Notes under the pieces: generated by a model
What the model was told of the DNA's origin: nothing
The model's input: the letters and a program-made list of their open reading frames with translations, nothing else
Database searches by the model: none
Program-made: the position numbers and the translations under genes
Source: Bacillota bacterium
GTDB lineage: Bacteria > Bacillota > Clostridia > Peptostreptococcales > Anaerovoracaceae
Length of the DNA: 6,911 nucleotides
Direction: 5' to 3'
Assembly: GCA_030535715.1 (NCBI GenBank)
Contig: JAUNRL010000059.1
Coordinates: 1 to 6,911, forward strand
Shown: positions 1 to 5,940 of the stretch, one piece after another
Position numbering within the stretch: position 1 is the stretch's first letter
Layout of the letters: every line of letters starts with the position of its first letter

Positions 1-195
1 AAACTGGAGATAGCCGGGCAGTTTCCTGTCGGTCAGGATCCAGACGGTTCTTCCCTGCTGCCGGAGAATGCGGCACAATGCCATGCAGGAACCGATGGCA
101 TCCGGATCCGGGTTGACATGAGGAAACAGCAGCACGCGATCCGCGGCTGCCATGATCCTTCCCATGTCCGTTAAACTGGTGTTTGTACTGATCAT
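1..195 (-). CDS. nrnA: NrnA-type DHH phosphoesterase (nanoRNase / pAp phosphatase), N-terminal 65 residues only
   Basis: Only the first 65 codons are present; the gene continues beyond base 1. Translating the minus strand from the ATG at 195 gives MISTNTSLTD..., then the motif HVNPDPDAIGS at residues 26-36. This is motif I of the DHH phosphoesterase family, whose Asp residues bind the catalytic metal. Family members of the NrnA/YtqI type degrade 2-5 nt RNAs and dephosphorylate 3'-phosphoadenosine-5'-phosphate in the cytoplasm. The start codon overlaps the rbfA stop as ATGA, which suggests translational coupling; the nearest purine-rich stretch (GGAAGAGGA) lies about 14 nt upstream, rather far for a Shine-Dalgarno site. 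Position directly after rbfA is the usual place of nrnA in Bacillota. The DHHA1 domain that would confirm the subfamily lies outside the window, so the exact substrate is inferred from context. Confidence 0.88.
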   Translation of the reverse strand, partial: MISTNTSLTDMGRIMAAADRVLLFPHVNPDPDAIGSCMALCRILRQQGRTVWILTDRKLPGYLQF

Positions 196-578
196 CGGTT
201 TCGGTTTATTCCTCTTCCAGGGTGTCCTCCCAGAGAATCGATGATTTCCTCAATGTGCCGGCCGTATTCCTCCGAGCAGTCCGGCCGGAAGATCAGCTCT
301 GGCGTATGCCGCAGCTTCAGCTGGCGCCCGATTTCCCGGCGGATAAATCCCTGAGAACTGGCAAAGCCTTCTGTGATCTCCTTCATGAACTCATCGTCGG
401 AACGGGTGCTCAGCACGGTAAAATACACTGTGGCGTAACGGTAATCGCTGGTCACATCCACGCCCGTGACGCTGATCATCGCGTCCAGCCGGGGATCCTT
501 CAGCCCCTTCCGCAGAAGGTCGCTGACAATGTGCCGGATTTCTTCGCCGATTCTGTCCTGGCGGTGTCCTCTGCTCAT
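192..578 (-). CDS. rbfA: Ribosome-binding factor A (30S maturation)
   Basis: RbfA is a small cytoplasmic KH-like protein that binds immature 30S subunits and helps finish the 5' end of 16S rRNA. The 128-residue product has the family's usual length and hallmarks: an N-terminal helix (RQDRIGEEIRHIVSDLL), the segment DPRLDAMISVTGVDVTSDYRYATVYFTVL (given here only as residues 28-56), and GFIRREIG followed by LRHTPEL at residues 77-95. The start is the ATG at 578: it lies 4 nt after the infB stop, has AAAGGG about 9 nt upstream inside the infB end, and begins the conserved part of the protein. A longer in-frame reading back to 701 lies inside infB and adds nothing family-like. The small KH kink normally written Ala-x-Gly is Ser-Gln-Gly here (residues 75-77). 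The basic, glycine-rich C-terminus (GRGINRNR) overlaps the nrnA start. Confidence 0.96.
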   Translation of the reverse strand: MSRGHRQDRIGEEIRHIVSDLLRKGLKDPRLDAMISVTGVDVTSDYRYATVYFTVLSTRSDDEFMKEITEGFASSQGFIRREIGRQLKLRHTPELIFRPDCSEEYGRHIEEIIDSLGGHPGRGINRNR

Positions 579-582
579 GGGA

Positions 583-3492
583 TCAGACCCTTTCGATTTC
601 TTCCATGGTGAAGCATTCGATGATGTCACCTTCCTTGATGTCATTGTAGTTCTCAATACCGATTCCGCACTCGAAGCCCTGGGCCACTTCCTTCGCGTCA
701 TCCTTGAATCGTTTCAGGGAGGAAATCCTGCCTTCATGGATGACGATGCCGTCACGCACCAGGCGGATCTGTTCGTTGCGGACAACCTTGCCATCGGTGA
801 CATAGGCCCCGCCGACGATGCCCACGCCGGGCACCTTGAACGTCGTGCGGATATCGACCGCACCGAGAACGACTTCCCGGAATTCCGGATCCAGCATGCC
901 CTTCATGGCATTTTCTACATCGTCAATGATGTGGTAAATCACGTTGTAGGTACGGATCTGGATGCCATCCCGGTCCGCCTGGGCGGAAACCGCCGTACTG
1001 GGCCGGACGTTGAAGCCGATGATGACGGAATCCGAAGTGCCCGCCAGCATGACGTCGGACTCGTTGATGGCGCCGACGCCGGTGTGCACGATGTTGACCT
1101 TAACCTCATCGTTGGACAGTTTCTCCAGGGAGCTGACGATGGCACCCACGGAGCCCTGCACATCTGCCTTGATGATCAGGTTCAGTTCCTTGGCCACGCC
1201 TGCCTGAATCTGGCTGAACAGTTCCTCCAGCGTGGTGCTGGAGTTTCTGGCCATGATCTCCTCACGAACCTTCTGCTGCCGGTTGTAGGCAATTTCTCTG
1301 GCCTTGGCCGGGCTCTTGACGGCGTTGAACACGTCGCCCGCCTGAGGCACTTCCGTCAGTCCGAGAATTTCCACGGCGGTGGCCGGTCCGGCCTTGCGCA
1401 GTTTCTCTCCCTTGCTGTTGGTCATCAGACGGATCTTGCCCGCGCAGGTGCCGGCCACGATGCTGGCGCCGGATTTCAGGGTGCCGTTTAAGACCAGAAG
1501 ACTGGCAACGGGGCCCTTGGCCTTATCCAGCCGGGCTTCCAGGACGGTGCCCATGGCCAGACGGTCAGTATTGGCCTTGAGTTCCAGAACCTCCGCCTGC
1601 AGGAGAATCATCTCCAGCAGATTCTTGATGCCCTCTCCGGTCTTGGCCGATACGGGCACGCTGATGACTTCGCCGCCCCAGTCTTCGACCAGAACACCCT
1701 GATCGGCCAGGTCCTTTTTGACGATGTCCGGATTCGCGCCGGGCTTGTCCATCTTGTTGATGGCTACGATGATGGGTACGCCGGCTGATCTGGCGTGGCT
1801 GATGGATTCGATGGTCTGCGGCTTGACGCTGTCGTCCGCCGCAACGACCAGAACCGCGATGTCTGTCGCGTGCGCGCCCCGGGCACGCATAGCCGTGAAT
1901 GCCTCATGCCCCGGCGTATCCAGGAAGACGATCTTCTGTCCGTTGCTCTCCACCTCAGATGCGCCGATGTGCTGGGTGATGCCGCCGGATTCCTGATCCG
2001 TGACGTTGGTCTTGCGGATCGCGTCCAGAAGGGATGTCTTGCCATGGTCAACGTGTCCCATGACGGTAATGATGGGCGCTCTCGGTTTCAGATCTGATTC
2101 CTTGTCCTCAAAGCTTTCGATGCCGTCCTCGACCTCGTAGTCTTCTTCCCTGTTGACGTTGCCTATGGCGATGGAAATGCCCATTTCCTCAGCAAGCAGA
2201 ACGACGGTATCCTCATCCAGATTCTGATTGACGTTGGCCATGACGCTCATTTTCATGAGGGTCATGATGATCTGAGAAACGGTTGTTTTCGTCTGTTCGG
2301 CGAACCCGGCCACCGTGATCGGTACATTGATCAGGATGGTACCGGCGGGCAGATCCATGACTTCCACATCCGGTTCCACGACGGCTCTGGGCTTGCTGTG
2401 CCGCTTGGCTCTGGTCTGCTTCTCCAAGGATTTGGGTTCCGGCCTTCCGGTCTTCTTCCCGCGGCCTTCCAGTCGAGCAAATTTGTCTCTGTCTTTATCA
2501 TGGTCGCGTTCGCGGCCTTTTCTGCCGTGTGCGGAGGATTTGGATGCGGAAGATGCCGGCGGTGCATCGGGCCTGCGGGTCGGACGTACTGCGCCGGATG
2601 CGGGTTTTCTTCCTTCAGGCCTGCGCTCGGAGGATCTGCGCTCGCCTGTTCTGCGCTCAGCGGAGGGTTTTCTGGCGCCTTCTTCTCTTCTCGCTCTGCG
2701 TTTTTCCGCGGCAAGGGCTTCTTCCCGATGAACCTCTTCCGCGCTCTTCACTACCTTCAGGCGGCTTCTGTTCCTGGGTTTTTCTTCGGCGAAAGCGGCC
2801 TTTTTCGCTTTAAGACTGGCGTTCTCCGCCTCGGCCGGTATGGTGGTTTTCTCCGCCGACGCAGCAGGATCTTTCCCCTCTGCTTCCGGATTTGCCCCGG
2901 CATCCGATTTCGCTTCTGCCGCATCCTGACGCACAAGAACGGCTTCCGCCTCGACAGGAGTCTCATTCGCGGCGAGTCTGGCTTCTTCTTCCGCTATTTT
3001 CGCCGCCCTGGCTTCGGCCTTTGCCTTCGCGGCAGCCTCCTTTTCCCGGGCAATCCGCTCTTCCAGCATGGCCTTGGACACCTTCGGCTCGTCGACAGCC
3101 GGTTTGGTGCGCCGCATGACAGGCTTCACTGCCGCCGCTTTCGTCTGCGCCGGTCTGGCCGGCGCCGGTTTCGTCTGGTTCGGCATGGCGATGGTCGCCT
3201 TCTTCGTGGTTCTCATCCTGGCTTCGGGCATGGCGATGGTCGCCTGCTTCGTCGCCTTGACCGGAGCCTTGCCCGCGGCGGTCTTTTCTCCGTCCGCCTT
3301 TCTCGCCTTGGCGCGAACCACCTTGGTTTCGGCCTGGCTTCGGCTTCTGGCGATGGTATTCCGAACTGCTTTGGCATCCATATCCGAGAATTCGTCCGAC
3401 AGTTTGCTGACGGATATCCCCATTGCCTTTGCCTTTTCCAGCACCTCCTTGCCGGTCAGCTGCAGTTCAACCGCTAACTCCTTTACCTTCAT
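583..3492 (-). CDS. infB: Translation initiation factor IF-2
   Basis: IF-2 is the GTPase that brings fMet-tRNA to the 30S subunit and promotes subunit joining. The 969-residue protein starts with an IF2_N domain (residues 1-48), followed by a long Ala/Lys/Arg/Glu-rich linker (about 50-370), and a second IF2_N domain (about 380-430). The GTPase domain then shows all G motifs: GHVDHGKT (479-486), GGITQHIG (503-510), DTPGH (525-529), NKMD (579-582) and SAK (615-617). Domains II to IV fill the rest, ending MEEIERV. I chose the ATG at 3492 because AAAGGAGG (3501-3508) sits 8 nt upstream; an in-frame GTG two codons earlier (3498) is only 2 nt from the GGAGG core and is less likely. The Shine-Dalgarno site abuts and partly overlaps the ylxQ stop. 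The linker holds an in-frame duplicated ATIAMP block and three ERR repeats. It is longer than in B. subtilis IF-2, which is common in Clostridia. Confidence 0.98.
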   Translation of the reverse strand: MKVKELAVELQLTGKEVLEKAKAMGISVSKLSDEFSDMDAKAVRNTIARSRSQAETKVVRAKARKADGEKTAAGKAPVKATKQATIAMPEARMRTTKKATIAMPNQTKPAPARPAQTKAAAVKPVMRRTKPAVDEPKVSKAMLEERIAREKEAAAKAKAEARAAKIAEEEARLAANETPVEAEAVLVRQDAAEAKSDAGANPEAEGKDPAASAEKTTIPAEAENASLKAKKAAFAEEKPRNRSRLKVVKSAEEVHREEALAAEKRRARREEGARKPSAERRTGERRSSERRPEGRKPASGAVRPTRRPDAPPASSASKSSAHGRKGRERDHDKDRDKFARLEGRGKKTGRPEPKSLEKQTRAKRHSKPRAVVEPDVEVMDLPAGTILINVPITVAGFAEQTKTTVSQIIMTLMKMSVMANVNQNLDEDTVVLLAEEMGISIAIGNVNREEDYEVEDGIESFEDKESDLKPRAPIITVMGHVDHGKTSLLDAIRKTNVTDQESGGITQHIGASEVESNGQKIVFLDTPGHEAFTAMRARGAHATDIAVLVVAADDSVKPQTIESISHARSAGVPIIVAINKMDKPGANPDIVKKDLADQGVLVEDWGGEVISVPVSAKTGEGIKNLLEMILLQAEVLELKANTDRLAMGTVLEARLDKAKGPVASLLVLNGTLKSGASIVAGTCAGKIRLMTNSKGEKLRKAGPATAVEILGLTEVPQAGDVFNAVKSPAKAREIAYNRQQKVREEIMARNSSTTLEELFSQIQAGVAKELNLIIKADVQGSVGAIVSSLEKLSNDEVKVNIVHTGVGAINESDVMLAGTSDSVIIGFNVRPSTAVSAQADRDGIQIRTYNVIYHIIDDVENAMKGMLDPEFREVVLGAVDIRTTFKVPGVGIVGGAYVTDGKVVRNEQIRLVRDGIVIHEGRISSLKRFKDDAKEVAQGFECGIGIENYNDIKEGDIIECFTMEEIERV
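3182..3245 (-). repeat. In-frame direct repeat pair inside the infB linker
   Basis: A 19-bp block (plus-strand GGCATGGCGATGGTCGCCT) occurs exactly at 3182-3200 and again at 3227-3245. With one mismatch the similarity runs on through CTTCGT in both copies, so 25 of 26 bases agree. The offset is 45 bp, or 15 codons, so both copies encode K-[QK]-ATIAMP in the IF-2 linker at residues 82-89 and 97-104. It looks like a short duplication in a fast-evolving disordered segment. Confidence 0.85.
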
Positions 3493-3500
3493 ACACACGT

Positions 3501-3508
3501 CCTCCTTT
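3501..3508 (-). promoter_or_regulatory. Shine-Dalgarno site that sets the infB start
   Basis: The minus strand reads AAAGGAGG, a near-perfect anti-SD complement, with 8 nt to the ATG at 3492 and only 2 nt from its core to the competing GTG at 3498. The spacing decides for ATG. The first two bases of the site belong to the ylxQ TAA stop (3507-3509), so ending ylxQ translation places ribosomes at the infB start. Confidence 0.85.
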
Positions 3509-3817
3509 ATTCTTCCCGCTTGTGTATTTCCTGCAGGATAACTCCTGCGAAACGTTCATCCGTTATCCCGAAGACGAACCGACCTGCCGTTCCCGTAATC
3601 CGGGACAGGTCTCCTGATGAGCCCCAGAACGCATAGGGGGTTCCGGTGTGCTCCGCCGTCCTCACGATCTTTTTCTTTCCGTTTTCCGCCATATCCTGCG
3701 CGATGATCAGGAGACGGATCCCGGATTTCTTCATGTTTACCGTACACGTATGGCTTCCGGTCACTACCGCGCCGGCCTTTTGGCCAGGCCCAGATATCTG
3801 AGCGCCTTACTGACCAT
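3507..3817 (-). pseudogene. ylxQ: YlxQ, L7Ae-family RNA-binding protein, split by an apparent -1 nt frameshift
   Basis: YlxQ is a small L7Ae/L30e-like protein, expected to bind kink-turn RNA; its role in the operon is not well defined. The ATG at 3817 overlaps the ylxR stop by 11 nt, has GGAGG 9 nt upstream, and begins MVSKALRYLGLAKR, matching the family N-terminus (compare LGLANRA in B. subtilis). That frame then reads PAR and hits TAG at 3764-3766. The remaining family sequence (VTGSHTCTVNMKKSG, a central LLIIAQD strand, and VFGITDERFA near the end) is in the -1 frame down to the TAA at 3507. Inserting one G at about 3776, giving AAAAGGGCC instead of AAAAGGCC, restores KRAGAVVTG and one 103-residue protein, close to the family's roughly 100. 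The interval is 311 nt, one short of a multiple of three. I see no good slippery site, so a real mutation or a sequence error is more likely than programmed frameshifting. Confidence 0.88.
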
Positions 3818-4082
3818 ACCGGCGAACCTCCTCCATCAGGCGGTCAAGTTCTTCTTTTTCGATCCGCACCGACAGGCTCCTCTGCAGCGCCCTCTTCTTT
3901 CGGGCCAGGGTGAGACAGTTCTCATCGGGGCACAGATACACACCCCTGCCCTTTGCCCTGCCCGTCGGATCGACGGTGAGCTTCCCTTCGTAGAGGGCGA
4001 TGCGGATCAGTTCTTTCTTCGGCTTGGATTCCATGCATCCCGCGCATCGGCGCATGGGCACGGTCCGGTTATTCTTCTTCAT
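3807..4082 (-). CDS. ylxR: YlxR family RNA-binding protein (RnpM, RNase P modulator)
   Basis: YlxR proteins are small cytoplasmic RNA-binding proteins of the nusA-infB operon; the B. subtilis member has been described as a modulator of RNase P and renamed RnpM. The 91-residue product shows the family pattern: RRCAGC with Cys13 and Cys16, the segment SKPKKELIRI (19-28), DPTGRAKGRGVYLCP (38-52), and a basic helical C-terminus. Cys51 and Cys56 complete a possible four-cysteine cluster (CxxC plus CxxxxC). The chosen ATG at 4082 lies inside the nusA end, so the two genes overlap by 14 nt (ATGAAGAAGAATAA). The upstream Shine-Dalgarno match is weak (GGAAA), so translational coupling to nusA is likely. 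The same frame is open further upstream, but there it only encodes an Arg/Lys-rich shadow of the NusA acidic tail. Confidence 0.94.
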   Translation of the reverse strand: MKKNNRTVPMRRCAGCMESKPKKELIRIALYEGKLTVDPTGRAKGRGVYLCPDENCLTLARKKRALQRSLSVRIEKEELDRLMEEVRRYGQ

Positions 4083-5313
4083 CGCTTTCCGCTTCGGCAG
4101 CCGGCTCTTCTTCGGTTTCCTCTTCGTCCGTCGGCTCTTCCGCCGCTTCGGTCTCTTCCACAGCCGGTTCCGCAGCCTCCTCGGGCACCTCTTCCGTCTC
4201 CGTCGCCTCCTCAACCGATTCATCGGTCATTTCCGCAGCTTCCTCGTATTCTTCCTCATAATCGTCGTATTCCTCGCCGTCGCCGAAGTACTGGGAGTGG
4301 CTCTTGATGTCGATCTTCCATCCGCACAGGCGCGCGGCCAGACGAACGTTCTGACCTTCCTTGCCGATCGCCAGAGAAAGCTGATAATCGGGAACGACAA
4401 CCGTTGCCTCCTGCAGTTCTTCATCAATGTAGACTTCTTCCACCTTGGCCGGTGACAGCACGTTCTTGATCAGAACGCAGGGATCGTCATCCCAGGTGGC
4501 GATGTCGATTTTTTCACCAAAAAGTTCATCCACGATATTGCGGACACGGCTGCCGCCGGCACCGACGCATGCGCCGACCGGATCCACATCCTCATCTTCC
4601 GTATATACGGCAATCTTGGTCCGGGAACCGGCTTCTCTGGCGATGCTGCGGATTTCCACGATGCCGTCCTCGATCTCGGGAACCTCCAGCTCAAACAGAC
4701 GCTCCACAAATCCGGGGTGGGTACGAGACAGGAAAATCTGGGGACCTTTCGCGCTCTTGCGTACATCCATGATGTACGCCTTGATCCGGTCGTTGACCCG
4801 GAACCGTTCGCCCCGGGCTCTCTCCTTGGCCACCAGAATGCCTTCCGTGTTGCCGATATTCACAAAAATGGTCTCATTGCTGATTCGCTGAACGACGCCG
4901 GTGATCAGATCACCCTGACGATTGATGTAGTTGTCAAACACCATTCCCCGTTCGGCTTCCCGGATCTTCTGCACAACGACCTGCTTTGCCGTCTGGGCGG
5001 CGATCCGACCGAAGTTCTGCGGGGTGATTTGGTATTCCACCACGTCGCCGACCTGATAGCGGGAGTCGATCTGCAGAGCATCTTCCAGGGAAATCTGGGT
5101 AAACTCGTCCTCGACTTCTCCCACAACATCCTTTCCCATGAGAACTTCGATCCCCTCCATGTCGCCGTCAAAGATCACGCGGACGTTTTGCGCTGTCCCG
5201 TAGTTCTTTTTGTACGCGGCAATCAGGGCCGACTCGATGGCTTCCATGACGATTTCCTTCGTCAGGCCCTTCTCCTTGATCAGCTCATCGATCGCGTTCA
5301 TAAAATCACTCAT
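4069..5313 (-). CDS. nusA: Transcription termination/antitermination factor NusA
   Basis: NusA binds RNA polymerase and the nascent transcript and controls pausing, intrinsic termination and antitermination. The 414-residue protein has the N-terminal polymerase-binding domain (1 to about 125), an S1 domain (about 134-198, with GVVQRISNETIFVNIG), KH1 (about 225-285, with DPVGACVGAGG and WDDDP) and KH2 (about 300-345, with VPDYQLSLAIGKEGQN and GWKIDIKS). From about residue 346 to the end is a highly acidic Glu/Ala/Thr tail with a YDDYEEEYEE start. This tail is not the E. coli AR repeat region and is absent from B. subtilis NusA, but acidic tails are seen in Clostridia. KH1 carries GAGG where the B. 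subtilis protein has GPKG. The ATG at 5313 has GGAGG (5321-5325) 7 nt upstream. It lies 34 nt after rimP and overlaps ylxR. Confidence 0.98.
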   Translation of the reverse strand: MSDFMNAIDELIKEKGLTKEIVMEAIESALIAAYKKNYGTAQNVRVIFDGDMEGIEVLMGKDVVGEVEDEFTQISLEDALQIDSRYQVGDVVEYQITPQNFGRIAAQTAKQVVVQKIREAERGMVFDNYINRQGDLITGVVQRISNETIFVNIGNTEGILVAKERARGERFRVNDRIKAYIMDVRKSAKGPQIFLSRTHPGFVERLFELEVPEIEDGIVEIRSIAREAGSRTKIAVYTEDEDVDPVGACVGAGGSRVRNIVDELFGEKIDIATWDDDPCVLIKNVLSPAKVEEVYIDEELQEATVVVPDYQLSLAIGKEGQNVRLAARLCGWKIDIKSHSQYFGDGEEYDDYEEEYEEAAEMTDESVEEATETEEVPEEAAEPAVEETEAAEEPTDEEETEEEPAAEAESDEEE

Positions 5314-5347
5314 TGCTGTTCCTCCTGTTTTCTCACACCTTGTATCG

Positions 5348-5830
5348 TTACAGAACGACCGCCAGTCTTGCTTTGGCGATCTCTGTCAGCTCCAGTTTCC
5401 ATCGTTTGCCGTCTTCGTCGGTCAGGACGATTTCCTTGCCGCTGAAATTTTCCAGCAGACCGGTGATGTTCTTTTTGCCCTCTTTTCCCCGATAGAGGCG
5501 GATGTCCACCGCTTTGCCCAGAGCCCGTCGGTAGTGTTCGGGCCGAATCAGCGGCCGGTCCATGCCCGGAGAGGACACCTCCAGATAATAGTTCTGATCC
5601 ACCGGATCCGCCACATCCAGAGCTTCGCTCAGGAAACGGCTGACCTTCTCGCAGTCCCCCGTGCCGATCCGGACTTCCTCACCCGCTTCTCCGGGGCGGT
5701 CAATGTAAATCCGCAGAAACCAGTCACTGCCTTCTTTGACGAATTCCGTATGGTACAGCTCGTAGCCTTCTCTCTCCAGAAAGGGCTGCAGAAGTTCTTC
5801 CGCTACCGCGGTTACTTTTTTCCTTGCCAC
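5348..5830 (-). CDS. rimP: Ribosome maturation factor RimP
   Basis: RimP binds free 30S subunits and assists their maturation, notably S12 incorporation. The 160-residue product, close to the 156 of B. subtilis, has the N-terminal alpha/beta domain (AEELLQPFLEREGYEL, then WFLRIYIDRPG), the family signature YYLEVSSPGMDRPL (residues 81-94) and a C-terminal SH3-like domain ending in KARLAVVL. The start is taken as the GTG at 5830, because MARKKV begins the conserved region and AAAGGAG and AGG purine runs lie 7 to 12 nt upstream. No in-frame ATG fits: the next upstream one lies at 5881, before the hairpin, and would translate the hairpin itself. It is the first gene after a promoter and leader hairpin, and is followed by nusA after 34 nt. 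Confidence 0.96.
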   Translation of the reverse strand: MARKKVTAVAEELLQPFLEREGYELYHTEFVKEGSDWFLRIYIDRPGEAGEEVRIGTGDCEKVSRFLSEALDVADPVDQNYYLEVSSPGMDRPLIRPEHYRRALGKAVDIRLYRGKEGKKNITGLLENFSGKEIVLTDEDGKRWKLELTEIAKARLAVVL

Positions 5831-5856
5831 GACGAATCCTGTCTCCTTTATGCCTG

Positions 5857-5885
5857 AAAAGAAGAGTGGGCTCTGACCCACTCTT
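5857..5885 (-). terminator. Leader hairpin with short U-rich run upstream of rimP (likely attenuator)
   Basis: On the minus strand, AAGAGUGGG (5877-5885) pairs perfectly with CCCACUCUU (5862-5870) across a 6-nt UCAGAG loop. The stem is followed by CUUUUC. This has the form of an intrinsic terminator with a broken, short U-tract. It sits between the promoter after polC and the rimP start, about 20-25 nt downstream of the probable transcript start. In B. subtilis the equivalent operon leader carries a NusA-stimulated terminator through which NusA limits its own expression; the same role here is inference from position and form. A contribution to termination of polC readthrough is also possible. 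Confidence 0.75.
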
Positions 5886-5889
5886 TCAT

Positions 5890-5901
5890 AACGCTAACGT
5901 T
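5890..5901 (-). other. Small potential stem in the rimP leader
   Basis: The minus strand reads AACGUUAGCGUU, which can form a 4-bp AACG/CGUU stem with a 4-nt UUAG loop just ahead of the main hairpin. It is too short to call a structure with confidence; it could be chance. Confidence 0.25.
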
Positions 5902-5911
5902 GACAGTGCTT

Positions 5912-5940
5912 ATGATAACACAGCCCCCGGGCGAATGCAA
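5912..5940 (-). promoter_or_regulatory. Probable sigma-A promoter for the rimP-nusA-infB operon
   Basis: Directly after the polC stop the minus strand reads TTGCAT (5935-5940), a 17-nt spacer, and TATCAT (5912-5917). The -10 box matches TATAAT in 5 of 6 positions and is preceded by TGT, an extended -10 (TGn). The -35 matches only TTG. Spacing is optimal. Transcription would begin near 5904-5907 and give a leader of about 75 nt. The spacer is very GC-rich, including CCCGGGGGC. It would let the operon be expressed apart from polC. Confidence 0.65.

Noticed and set aside
192..701. A longer RbfA of 169 residues
   Set aside because: The extra 41 residues overlap the conserved end of infB; the ATG at 578 has a suitable ribosome site and matches family length.
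466..1491. A 341-codon open frame on the plus strand
   Set aside because: It is antisense to the conserved GTPase and C-terminal domains of infB, has no family-like motif, and arises from GC-rich codon use in the real gene.
2398..3477. A 359-codon plus-strand open frame rich in Arg, Phe and Gly
   Set aside because: It mirrors the Ala/Lys/Glu-rich linker of IF-2; the composition follows from the opposite strand and there is no recognisable domain.
3764..3790. Programmed -1 frameshifting in ylxQ
   Set aside because: The zero-frame codons GCC AAA AGG CCG do not give a slippery heptamer with good re-pairing, there is no strong downstream stem beyond a 4-bp one, and orthologues are read in a single frame.
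3807..4223. Extension of ylxR by 47 codons with an Arg/Lys-rich N-terminus
   Set aside because: The extension lies wholly within nusA, is the frame-shifted shadow of the acidic tail, and the YlxR family starts at about MKKNNRTVPMRRC.
5348..5881. A longer RimP starting at 5881
   Set aside because: It would translate the leader hairpin and add 17 non-conserved residues; the GTG at 5830 fits the family start.
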